This document shows positions 44,714-53,127 of a stretch of DNA of 64,000 nt, piece after piece; position 1 is the first letter of the stretch, and each line of letters starts with the position of its first letter. The translations under genes were made by a program, and so were the position numbers. The notes below the pieces were generated by a model, which saw only the letters and a list, made by a program, of their open reading frames with translations, was not told the DNA's origin and did not search any database. The stretch lies in the NCBI GenBank assembly GCA_021373115.1, contig JAJFTI010000011.1, positions 1 to 64,000 of the forward strand, written 5' to 3'. This DNA is from Eubacteriales bacterium (lineage in GTDB: Bacteria > Bacillota > Clostridia > Christensenellales > CAG-138).

Positions 44714-47653
44714 CTATTTCGATTGCCCCTCGCTCAAGTACGCGTCGACCGCCTGCAACAGTGCGGCGAATCGGGTTTGAAATTGCTCATACAGCAGCAT
44801 CGCAGCGTCTTCCTTTGCGTCCTGCAACGCTTTTTGCAGTTCCGAGGCCGTATCATGCAGACTCGCCGCGCCAATGCTGCCGGAACTGCTCTTAATTTTA
44901 TGGACAATCTGAACGGCGGCGGCATAGTCGCCCTGATCGATCGCTTGTTTCAGCTGTACGCCAACCGGCCGGTTTTCGTTTGCGAATTCTTGCAGGACCA
45001 GGCGATAGATTTCCGCCTCTCCGCCTATTCGTTTCAAACCGTCCGCCGTATCAAGGACCACCCCGGTGTCCTTCTCCGCCGGCAATTTCGAAGCAGATGC
45101 GGCGCTGTATGAATCCTTCAGCATTTTGTGGATCGTTTCGATCAGCTGCTCCGGTTCGAAGGGTTTACTCACATAATTGTAAATACCATGACTCCTGCAT
45201 TTCTCCTCGACGCCCGCAATCGCGTCCGCTGTCATCGCAATAATCGGAATGTTCTGATCGACCGCGCGGATCGAGTCGGAAGCCGCATACCCGTCCATCA
45301 CCGGCATATGCAAATCCATCAGGATCAAGTCGATATCACTTCGATGCTCGAAAAAGAAGCGGCAGCCTTCCTCGCCGTTTGACGCGAGCGATACCTGAAA
45401 TCCCGCCTGTTCCAGAATCGTCTTCGCAATGAATTGATTCGTTCTGTTATCCTCCACCAGCAGAATCGAAGAATGCTCCAGCGGAACCGGATCGTTCTGT
45501 TTTTTCACGGGATACTGCATTTCGGGCGGACTGATGTCGAATATCTCGATGATTCCGTTATAGAGGACGGATGGGATCACCGGTTTCATAATGCTCAGGT
45601 CGATCCCCGCTGTCTCCAGCTCATCGCACATATCCTCGCGGGACAAAGGAAGAATTGCAATATACTTGCAGGCCGCGGTCGAATAAGGTGAGTTTCTAAG
45701 GCGCCGGATCAGTGCCGCTCCGCCTTCTCCCGACTCGGAAAAAGCAACAAGAATCAGATTATACGGCTTTTCTTCTTCTTCCGCCGCTTTCCGGATCAGT
45801 TTCGGCGCGTCCAGTTCCGATGCTGCCCGATCGGTCGAAATCCCGAAGGATCGAACGTACTCCGCAATCTGAGCGCCGGATGTTTCGTTTAAATCAATCA
45901 CCAGCGCACGCGTCCGGCTGAAACAGTCCGCCGCCATATGCTTGATTTTGTTCCGCTCCGGCTGCGCATCGGCAGCCAGCGGCAGGCGTACGGTAAACAC
46001 GGACCCCTTCCCCTCTTCGCTGGACACCTCGATTTCGCCGCCCATTAAATCCACGAGGCTTTTCACAATGGAGAGCCCCAACCCGCTGCCTCCGAAGCGG
46101 CGGCTGATGCTGGAGTCCCCCTGATCAAACGGAATAAAGAGATGGTCGATCTGCTCCCGGCTCATACCAATGCCCGTATCCGCAACAGAAAACTCAATCA
46201 ATCCGCCGGATTCCGCTCCGTTCGCTGCCCGGATCCGGAGTTTCACCGAGCCATCCTGCGTGAACTTTACGGCGTTGTTCAAAAGATTCAGCAGGATTTG
46301 TTCGATTCGAAGCGGGTCGCCTAGGAAGAAGGAGGGCAGTTCCGCATCTTTCTCCATGGTGAGTTCGATTCCCTGCTCCTCCGATTTCACGGAAGCGATG
46401 TTGACGATGCGCTGCAGCACCTGATCCAGATCGAACGAAATTTTTTCGATCGTAATTTTACCCGCTTCGATTTTTGAAAAATCCAGAATATCGTTGATCG
46501 TACCGAGCATATTCCGCGCCGCCTGCGCGAGTTTATCCAGATATAGCCCCTGCGTCACGGAAAGCTCCGTCTTTTTCATGAGATATGCCATTCCCATAAT
46601 CGCGCTGAGCGGTGTACGGATTTCGTGTGACATTCTGGCTAAAAACAGCGATTTGATTTGATTGGCCTGCTCCGCTTCCTCCTTGGCGACCACCAGCGCT
46701 TCCTGCACCGCTCTTCTTTTTTCAATCTCTTTTCGAAGGCGGATGATCCAGAAATAGGAAACGGTCAGAATTACCGCAATGACAAAGCCGGATATTTCGA
46801 CGATTCGCATGATATCGGCATAATCGACCGTTCCTTCCACGCCAATCCATTTGTTGTTGATAGCCGTTTTTTCTTCTTTTGTAATGCTGGCAATTGCCTT
46901 GTTCAGGATGCTCACCAGTTCCGGCCAGTCCTTTCGGACCGCAAAATGAAGCGACTGCGACGGACCGTTCGGATCGGATTCAATGGTAAAATATTTCAGG
47001 TTCGTAATGCCGTTCGACTTTGCCAGATAGCTGGACGTCGCGAGATTACCAACAAACGCGGTCTCCGCGCCGCTTGAAACCGCTTCGAGCGCCTCCACAA
47101 CGGTTGGATACAGATTCAGCTGAATCTCCGGAAAATCCAGCATGTAGCTATGGTGCGAACTGTTGATCTGTACGGCGACCGACTTGCCGGCGAGATCGTC
47201 AAACGTGTTGATTCCCGTGGTATCCTCATTGATGAAAACCGCGCGCTGGAACGTGAAATACGTGTCGGAGAACAGAAAATAGCGTTCGCGTTCCGTCGTT
47301 TGCGCAACGCAGGGCAAAACGTCAATCTGGTTGCTTATCGCTTTTTCATATGCCTCCGCCCAGGTCAATCCGGGCGTGACAACCATGTCCAGGCCGGTTT
47401 TTTGCTCAATCAGCGCAATATAATCCGCGGCAACGCCCTTGTAGATTCCATCGGAATCGATGAACTCGTAGGGAACAAACGACGGATCAACGCCAAGCCG
47501 TATTGACGGATGGTTTCGAATAAAGTCACGTTCCGCCTGCGTCAGTTCCAATTCGTTTCCCTCGCCCTTCCCGGCGGCGCGCGTCGGAACGGCAATGCCG
47601 CCCGCAAGACAGAACACCGCCAGAATCAGCGAAAGAATCCTCATCCTTTTCAT
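44714..47653 (-). CDS. Hybrid sensor histidine kinase with solute-binding sensor (EvgS/BvgS-like)
   Basis: This 979-residue protein has a signal peptide (1-26) and a periplasmic-type SBP_bac_3 sensor (about 38-270; [21 protein letters not shown]). A membrane segment (about 283-303) and HisKA domain follow, with the phospho-His near 343 ([14 protein letters not shown]). The HATPase has [18 protein letters not shown] and [12 protein letters not shown] degenerate receiver lacks its Asp (LILVAFSE), a complete receiver has Asp in [13 protein letters not shown], and the C-terminal HPt domain has His in [17 protein letters not shown] eight bases before the ATG fits. It is the last gene after the binding protein and the HD-GYP regulator, so the three likely form one phosphorelay. 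Confidence 0.92.
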   Translation of the reverse strand: MKRMRILSLILAVFCLAGGIAVPTRAAGKGEGNELELTQAERDFIRNHPSIRLGVDPSFVPYEFIDSDGIYKGVAADYIALIEQKTGLDMVVTPGLTWAEAYEKAISNQIDVLPCVAQTTERERYFLFSDTYFTFQRAVFINEDTTGINTFDDLAGKSVAVQINSSHHSYMLDFPEIQLNLYPTVVEALEAVSSGAETAFVGNLATSSYLAKSNGITNLKYFTIESDPNGPSQSLHFAVRKDWPELVSILNKAIASITKEEKTAINNKWIGVEGTVDYADIMRIVEISGFVIAVILTVSYFWIIRLRKEIEKRRAVQEALVVAKEEAEQANQIKSLFLARMSHEIRTPLSAIMGMAYLMKKTELSVTQGLYLDKLAQAARNMLGTINDILDFSKIEAGKITIEKISFDLDQVLQRIVNIASVKSEEQGIELTMEKDAELPSFFLGDPLRIEQILLNLLNNAVKFTQDGSVKLRIRAANGAESGGLIEFSVADTGIGMSREQIDHLFIPFDQGDSSISRRFGGSGLGLSIVKSLVDLMGGEIEVSSEEGKGSVFTVRLPLAADAQPERNKIKHMAADCFSRTRALVIDLNETSGAQIAEYVRSFGISTDRAASELDAPKLIRKAAEEEEKPYNLILVAFSESGEGGAALIRRLRNSPYSTAACKYIAILPLSREDMCDELETAGIDLSIMKPVIPSVLYNGIIEIFDISPPEMQYPVKKQNDPVPLEHSSILLVEDNRTNQFIAKTILEQAGFQVSLASNGEEGCRFFFEHRSDIDLILMDLHMPVMDGYAASDSIRAVDQNIPIIAMTADAIAGVEEKCRSHGIYNYVSKPFEPEQLIETIHKMLKDSYSAASASKLPAEKDTGVVLDTADGLKRIGGEAEIYRLVLQEFANENRPVGVQLKQAIDQGDYAAAVQIVHKIKSSSGSIGAASLHDTASELQKALQDAKEDAAMLLYEQFQTRFAALLQAVDAYLSEGQSK

Positions 47654-47671
47654 TGCTTCGCTCCTCTCCAG

Positions 47672-48739
47672 CTATTGCTGTGAAAAGTTCTCGGCAATCT
47701 TCTTTACGTTTTCCTCGATCTGGAAGAATGCATCCGTGATATCGGGATCGAAATGCTTCCCGCGCTCGGAAGCAATCATCCGCATGGATTCTTCGTGTGA
47801 AAACGCGGGTTTATAAACCCGCTGATTCACGAGCGCATCATAAACGTCGATAATCGCCATGAGCCGGCCGGAGAGCGGAATTTCCTTCCCCGCCAGTCCG
47901 AGCGGATAACCGGTTCCGTCGAATTTTTCGTGGTGCGTTCCGGCAATCTCTGCCGCTGTCCGTATAAACGACAGCTTATCGCTTTCCGGCCCCATACAGC
48001 GGAGCGCGTCCATGCCGTAGGTCGTGTGTTTCTTCATAATCTCAAATTCTTCGGTCGTCAGCTTGCCCGGTTTCAAGAGGATATGATCCGGTATGCCAAC
48101 CTTTCCGATATCGTGAAGGGGCGTGGTGTCGAACAGTTCGGCGGAATACGCCTCCGTCAGAATGGCGCTGAATCTCTCCTGCGTCCGTAAATAGCCGCAG
48201 AGTGCGCGCATCATCAGCTGTGTTCGTTTTGTATGGTTGCTCGACTCGATATTCCGGATTTCCAGCAGCCCGACCAGCGCGCGAATCGTCACATCCCGCG
48301 TCAGTATGGTTTCGCGCGTTCGTTCACGCACCGTTTTTTCCAGAATGTTGTTCTGCTGCTCCAGTTCGTCCCGCGCGTTTTTCAGCTTAATGTGGAGTTC
48401 CACCCGTTTGCGGAGCGAGCGAATGTTCAGCGGCTTTCGAATGTAATCCACCGCGCCGAGATCAAGTCCCCGCATTTCGTTGTCGATTTCGTCGGAATTC
48501 GTCAGAACCAATGTTGCGATGTTCCCGTATTCCGGATTTTCGCGCAGCGCTTCGAGCACCTCAAACCCGTTCATGCGGGGCATATTGAGATCGAGAATCA
48601 TAATGTCGATATCGGGGTGCTCTTTGATCTGCTCCATCGCCTCTACGCCATCGTATGCAACCAGCAGTTCATATGCGGAAAGAATGTTATAGATCAAAGC
48701 GACGTCCGCTCTTGAATCGTCCGTAATCAAGATCTTCAT
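47672..48739 (-). CDS. Response regulator with HD-GYP phosphodiesterase domain
   Basis: This 355-residue regulator has a receiver domain with acidic pocket DDS, phospho-Asp in IMILDLNMPRMNGFE and Lys in DYIRKPLNI. A coiled linker (about 118-145) leads to an HD-GYP domain (LHDIGKVGIPD and HHEKFDGTGYPLGL), which degrades cyclic-di-GMP. Both the HD pair and the GYP motif are intact. It lies 18 bases before the hybrid kinase gene, its likely phospho-donor, and downstream of the binding lipoprotein. Confidence 0.93.
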   Translation of the reverse strand: MKILITDDSRADVALIYNILSAYELLVAYDGVEAMEQIKEHPDIDIMILDLNMPRMNGFEVLEALRENPEYGNIATLVLTNSDEIDNEMRGLDLGAVDYIRKPLNIRSLRKRVELHIKLKNARDELEQQNNILEKTVRERTRETILTRDVTIRALVGLLEIRNIESSNHTKRTQLMMRALCGYLRTQERFSAILTEAYSAELFDTTPLHDIGKVGIPDHILLKPGKLTTEEFEIMKKHTTYGMDALRCMGPESDKLSFIRTAAEIAGTHHEKFDGTGYPLGLAGKEIPLSGRLMAIIDVYDALVNQRVYKPAFSHEESMRMIASERGKHFDPDITDAFFQIEENVKKIAENFSQQ

Positions 48740-48820
48740 ACCGTTCCATTGATCCTTTCTGCGCCTGAATACCCGTCCAATGCCTTTTTCGCGCGCCGCT
48801 TCGATCCGGAGCCAACCGGT

Positions 48821-50128
48821 TTACGAAGAGGACAGAATCTCGTTGCCCTCCGTCTCGATTTGCGTCAGAAACCCCTCGATCGAAAGCTGTCCCGTCATCA
48901 CCTGATGGAGCAACGGTTCATACAGCTCGCTCTTGATCGTCTGCCAGGCAGGAACCGGTACATCGACGCTCGGATTTTCAAATCCTTCAATAAAGATCTG
49001 GTATATCGGATTCATCTGCAGCATCGGCGTATCCGCCATGTCCTTGCGAATCGGGGTGCGGAACGGATAGTATGTGTCGTGCTCAACGCTGTATTCGCCG
49101 TTCAGAATTTTTCCCTGCGCTTCCTTTGAAATCAGATATTGCATGAACCGGATCGCCTGCTCCCGGCCTTCGTCGCTCATTCCCTTCGGAACAGCGAGCA
49201 TCATCGGCCCAACTTCGGAGCAGAGGCCGATCTCCTTCATGGCGATCACCCCAACCTCAAACGGGGACCCGTTCTTCTGAATATCCGTGATTCCCCAGAT
49301 TCCCTGAATCTCAAACGCAACCTGCTGATTGCGAAAACAGTCCATTACCTCGACGCCGGTATCCTCCTTCCAGGTCGGCTGCGCATGAGCGCCCAGCACG
49401 TCCCGATAGAACGCCAGTGCCGATTTCGATTGCTCGCTGTTGAGCGTCACCGCCGTTCCTTCCGGATTCACCAGGCTGCCGCCAAATCCGTAGATGAACT
49501 GGTTTACCATCCAGGATACGTCGTTGCTTCCGGCGCCGACCAGTCCAATCCCCTTGGCGTCCGTGCGCTGTTCCACCGCGTCCATCGCCGCAACAAGCGT
49601 ATTTAAATCTTGAATCGAAGCCGCGTCCACGCCCGCGCGTTCCAGCAGGCTTTTGTTATAAAGCAGGCACATCGAATGCCCCAGCCAGGGAATTCCGTAT
49701 ACTTTCCCCTCCAGCGTGCCAAGCGCCCAGATTGCGGGATAGAACAGCGATTCCTCGGCGGAAAACGCTTCGCTTAAGTCCGATAAATACCCGAGGCTGC
49801 CGAAATACCGCACATATCGATACGGAAGAACGAATACGGTTTCCGGGTTTCCGGCCAGCATGGTTTGAATCGTCTTCTCGTCCTCGTCCCCGCCGATCAT
49901 CTGTACGGCGGCGCCGCCGGCCTGCTTGTTATAATCGTCAACGATTCGCGCAATCGTCTGGCCGCGGCCGGAATAATCCGTCCAGGTTATGCGGAAGGAG
50001 AGTATGGAAGCAGGATCGGGTACGGCAGTATCCGCCGCCTTTTCGCCCGTATTGTTTTGTCCGCAGGAAATCAGAACCGCCAGCAAGACCGCTGAAACGA
50101 AAATCGCAACGAAGTGTTTGAACCGCAT
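48821..50128 (-). CDS. Extracellular solute-binding lipoprotein (family 1), orphan
   Basis: This 435-residue lipoprotein has a signal peptide ending in LISC (Cys22) and an SBP_bac_1 fold of the maltose/sn-glycerol type (SGRGQTIARIVDDYNKQAGG, GKVYGIPWLGHSMCLLYNK, AFEIQGIWGITDI). No permease or ATPase is nearby, so it may deliver ligand to the hybrid kinase rather than to a transporter; that is inference. GGGGAT eight bases before the ATG at 50128 decides the start. A promoter lies at 50219-50247. Confidence 0.87.
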   Translation of the reverse strand: MRFKHFVAIFVSAVLLAVLISCGQNNTGEKAADTAVPDPASILSFRITWTDYSGRGQTIARIVDDYNKQAGGAAVQMIGGDEDEKTIQTMLAGNPETVFVLPYRYVRYFGSLGYLSDLSEAFSAEESLFYPAIWALGTLEGKVYGIPWLGHSMCLLYNKSLLERAGVDAASIQDLNTLVAAMDAVEQRTDAKGIGLVGAGSNDVSWMVNQFIYGFGGSLVNPEGTAVTLNSEQSKSALAFYRDVLGAHAQPTWKEDTGVEVMDCFRNQQVAFEIQGIWGITDIQKNGSPFEVGVIAMKEIGLCSEVGPMMLAVPKGMSDEGREQAIRFMQYLISKEAQGKILNGEYSVEHDTYYPFRTPIRKDMADTPMLQMNPIYQIFIEGFENPSVDVPVPAWQTIKSELYEPLLHQVMTGQLSIEGFLTQIETEGNEILSSS

Positions 50129-50218
50129 TCGCTTTATCCCCAATCTGCAAGTTCGTCCGGGTCAGCAAATGGAATGCTTGTCACGAAATGTCTATAAAAA
50201 TTACCTTGTCACTTTATT

Positions 50219-50247
50219 ATTTTAGAACCAAATGAACGAACAATCAA
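50219..50247 (-). promoter_or_regulatory. Possible promoter of the binding protein-HD-GYP-kinase operon
   Basis: Minus strand: TTGATT (50247-50242), 17-base spacer, TAAAAT (50224-50219). Confidence 0.45.
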
Positions 50248-50292
50248 CCGAATTCCGCATTCCGATACCGCTGCCTTCAATCAACCGCTCGT

Positions 50293-52617
50293 TTATGCAG
50301 AGCCTTTCCAGTGCTTCCGAACCGCGCTTGGCCGCCGCTCCTTTTTCTCCGCATACAGGTACTGGTCCGCCTCGCTGACGATTTTCCCAATCTCAATGCT
50401 GTGATTGCAGGTAAAAAACGCAATCCCGATGGACGCTTCCACATAATACGGCCGGTTCGACGACTCGTTGAACGTTTCGAACGCCTGGCGAATCCGGATT
50501 CGGAACGTTTGCCCGAAGTCCGGCTGATCGATGATGAACATGCCAACGAATTCGTCCCCGCCGACGCGCGCAATTAAATCTTCCCGGCGCACCGTTTGTT
50601 TGAGGATGTCGCTAAAGGCCGTCAGCGCCGCGTCGCCCTCCGAATGTCCGAATGTGTCGTTAATCTCCTTGAGATGATCCAAATCCATAAAGACGCAGAT
50701 CGCCGACCTTCCGTCGTGCTCGCGATTCAGGTGAATCGCCTGCTCAATGAACCCGCGGCGGTTGAGAATGTTGCAGAGCGGATCATATTCGGAAAGGAAG
50801 TTCAGAATCTGGTTTCGTTCCAGAATGTTTTCGAGCTGACTGCCTATAATCTTTTCCTTCTGCTTGAGATCCAGAAAATTGATCAGGATTCCCAGCTGCA
50901 AGCCGACCACATGCAGAAGCGAACTCTTGCCCATATTCACTTCACACAGCAGCATGCCATACTGAATGTTGCCGGAAAAGATGCTGAAGCTCATCAGATG
51001 CGTCGTGCTCTTTAGATCGGGAAGATTGCGAAGCGGGTGTTTTGCGTCGATCACGGGCATCTCGGCGCGCGGATAGGACCGTACCGCGTCCGCGCTGTGA
51101 TACGCCGCCAGAAACAACTGATCCGGTATTTTACGCAGATTTGGATTGTTCAGCGGCTGTGCTTCCGGCAGCAGGCAGATATAGATGTAGTTGAGGCCGA
51201 TTCCATTCAGCCGCCTGACCACATTGAGAAAAACGTCCTCGTCCCCGATATCGCTGTCAACGAGATCGCGGATCAGTTCCGGAATAAACCAGGACTGCGC
51301 GCGGAAATCGTCGAGCGTCTTTTCGACCATCCGCGCCTTATAGGAAAACAGAAAGCCTTGGCTGAACCCCAAAATATCATACAGCTTGCGCACAGGCGGC
51401 ATCCAGAGGCTGAATGGCGGCATTTGTATCATATAATCGTTCAGGCGCATGGCAAGGATATGCGTTGAACCGGAGAACTCCTCGACAAACGTCTGGAGCC
51501 ATTCGCTCATCTGGTATTTATCAACGATCCGCTCCTCGTTTCGTACCAGCTCCATTATATACCCGATAAAGCGGTCGATCATCCGATCGCCGCGTTCCTG
51601 CCCGCTTTCCGCATAGCACTCCCGCAGATCCGCCGCGATGTTGCGCATCACCTCGTCAATCGAAATGTCTTTCCCATATTCATCCGGCTCAAAGAGTCGC
51701 AGCACCGTATCCGGGGAACAACCGCAGGATCGCCGGATCAGCAGCTTCGTTTCCAGGCGAACCGACTCGACGTGCTTCCCATGGACATGATCAATCGCCT
51801 GCAGAACGGCGATTTCACCCATTCGATAGATGTTCTGCGAAACCGTGGTCAGCGGCGGCATCAGCGCGCGGCTGGTGGTGAAATTATCGAATCCTGTAAA
51901 CGCGATGTCTTTTCCGATTCGCAGCCCCCGCTTGGCGCAGACACGGTAACCGCCTCTTGCCATCTCGTCGTTACAGAATGCAATCGCGTCCAATCCCGGA
52001 TTGCAATCGAGCAACTGCATGACCAGCGCATCGGAGAATTCGGAAAAATCGCCGTAAACGATCATGGAATCCGTTACGGGCAAATCGTACTTGTGCATCG
52101 TGTCCAGATAAGCGCGCATCCGCTCCTTCGTATCGGGATGCCCTTTCACGCCGGCTAAAAAAGCGATCTTGCGGCAACGGTGCATAACGATTAAATGTTC
52201 AATACACTGGCAAAAGCTGGAGTAGTTATTGACGGTTATGCAGGATTTCCCCGGCTGTTCCGTCTCGATATGCTCCTGCAGAACCACGGAAGGAGTTTTT
52301 TCAAACCGTTCCAGAAATTTCAGGTAGGTATCTTCGCTTTCAAATCCGGAAAGCGACCCGCAGGAGAGGATATAAGCATCGGCTCCAAACAGGCAGGCAT
52401 AATCGTAGACACTATTGTGGTGGTAGGCTGTCTTCAGCTCACTTCCGGGTTCCACCGGCTCCGCGTGCCTCGGCATTCCCATCATATAGAGCACCTGGAC
52501 GCCTTCCCGCCGGGCCGTATCCAGAATGCTCTTCATCAGCTCGGTGGAAAAATCATAGCTGACGTCGCCAATCATCACGCAGATTGATATTTGCCGCTGT
52601 TTCGTTTCGTTTGTCAT
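50293..52617 (-). CDS. Diguanylate cyclase with LacI-type sugar-sensor domain
   Basis: This 774-residue cytoplasmic protein (no signal peptide) begins with a LacI/Peripla_BP_3-type sensor (about 10-315; ISICVMIGDVSYDFSTELM, AFTGFDNFTTSRALMPPLTTV) lacking a DNA-binding head. A long middle region (about 320-600) contains a coiled segment, followed by a C-terminal GGDEF domain (about 605-765). The active-site GGDEF motif is intact, and an RRED inhibitory site lies five residues before it. It should make cyclic-di-GMP in response to an intracellular sugar-like ligand. An AAGGA-type site precedes the ATG after a leader of roughly 250 bases. It is divergent from the polysaccharide operon. Confidence 0.9.
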   Translation of the reverse strand: MTNETKQRQISICVMIGDVSYDFSTELMKSILDTARREGVQVLYMMGMPRHAEPVEPGSELKTAYHHNSVYDYACLFGADAYILSCGSLSGFESEDTYLKFLERFEKTPSVVLQEHIETEQPGKSCITVNNYSSFCQCIEHLIVMHRCRKIAFLAGVKGHPDTKERMRAYLDTMHKYDLPVTDSMIVYGDFSEFSDALVMQLLDCNPGLDAIAFCNDEMARGGYRVCAKRGLRIGKDIAFTGFDNFTTSRALMPPLTTVSQNIYRMGEIAVLQAIDHVHGKHVESVRLETKLLIRRSCGCSPDTVLRLFEPDEYGKDISIDEVMRNIAADLRECYAESGQERGDRMIDRFIGYIMELVRNEERIVDKYQMSEWLQTFVEEFSGSTHILAMRLNDYMIQMPPFSLWMPPVRKLYDILGFSQGFLFSYKARMVEKTLDDFRAQSWFIPELIRDLVDSDIGDEDVFLNVVRRLNGIGLNYIYICLLPEAQPLNNPNLRKIPDQLFLAAYHSADAVRSYPRAEMPVIDAKHPLRNLPDLKSTTHLMSFSIFSGNIQYGMLLCEVNMGKSSLLHVVGLQLGILINFLDLKQKEKIIGSQLENILERNQILNFLSEYDPLCNILNRRGFIEQAIHLNREHDGRSAICVFMDLDHLKEINDTFGHSEGDAALTAFSDILKQTVRREDLIARVGGDEFVGMFIIDQPDFGQTFRIRIRQAFETFNESSNRPYYVEASIGIAFFTCNHSIEIGKIVSEADQYLYAEKKERRPSAVRKHWKGSA

Positions 52618-52872
52618 GTCCGCATGCCTCTTCCTTCAGCCTATGCTTACAAAAGAATGCGTCAACGGCTCGCCGAAGGGAGCCGGGTTCCGTTCTTCCT
52701 GTCTGTCTGTCTGATTTTATATACAAGTTTGTTTTTAGCCTGGGGTGAAATCGCCGGAATGGCGGATGACGGATCGATGAATCAAAACTGCAGGAGGCAG
52801 TTGAACGAACACCGTTCGCTGGCCGTTCAGCCTCATACATAATCGTCCGGGCGGTAAAACTGCCTTAACATT

Positions 52873-52901
52873 ATTGTAGTATTGGAAACATCCCGCGTCA
52901 A
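52873..52901 (-). promoter_or_regulatory. Promoter of the diguanylate cyclase gene
   Basis: Minus strand: TTGACG (52901-52896), 17-base spacer, TACAAT (52878-52873). The predicted start is near 52866. Confidence 0.65.
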
Positions 52902-53026
52902 TGCATATCATTTGGATCATTTTCTCACAAACGAAACGCGTTGTCTTTTCCCGCCGGAGGTATCAAGGTGATCCTGAACGCGCTGCCGCAAACCGAATCC
53001 GTCGAAAAATGTTCTAATTTGTCTGA

Positions 53027-53055
53027 TTGACCGCGTACCATCCTCCACGTATACT
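53027..53055 (+). promoter_or_regulatory. Promoter of the polysaccharide operon
   Basis: TTGACC at 53027-53032, 17-base spacer, TATACT at 53050-53055. Confidence 0.75.
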
Positions 53056-53127
53056 GAGGATATCCGGATTACAATTAACACAATACGTTTCAACCGTTGT
53101 CGTTTCAGTTTGAGAGAAGGGGTTCCT

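Larger units (their letters stand above)
52618..53127. other. Divergent control region between the diguanylate cyclase and polysaccharide operons
   Basis: This 510-base gene-free region holds two promoters pointing outward (52873-52901 minus, 53027-53055 plus). The cyclase leader is long (about 250 bases) and has several hairpins, including CGGCTC/GAGCCG at about 52671-52690, and a (CTGT) repeat at 52699-52713. It does not match the cyclic-di-GMP riboswitch patterns I know. The lipoprotein leader is about 65 bases. Confidence 0.6.

Noticed and set aside
52699..52713. CTGT tandem repeat in the cyclase leader as a phase-variation tract
   Set aside because: Fewer than four full units and outside the coding sequence; too short to call a switch.
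52618..53127. Cyclic-di-GMP riboswitch in the divergent region
   Set aside because: No match to the class I tetraloop/receptor pattern or class II core could be found by eye.
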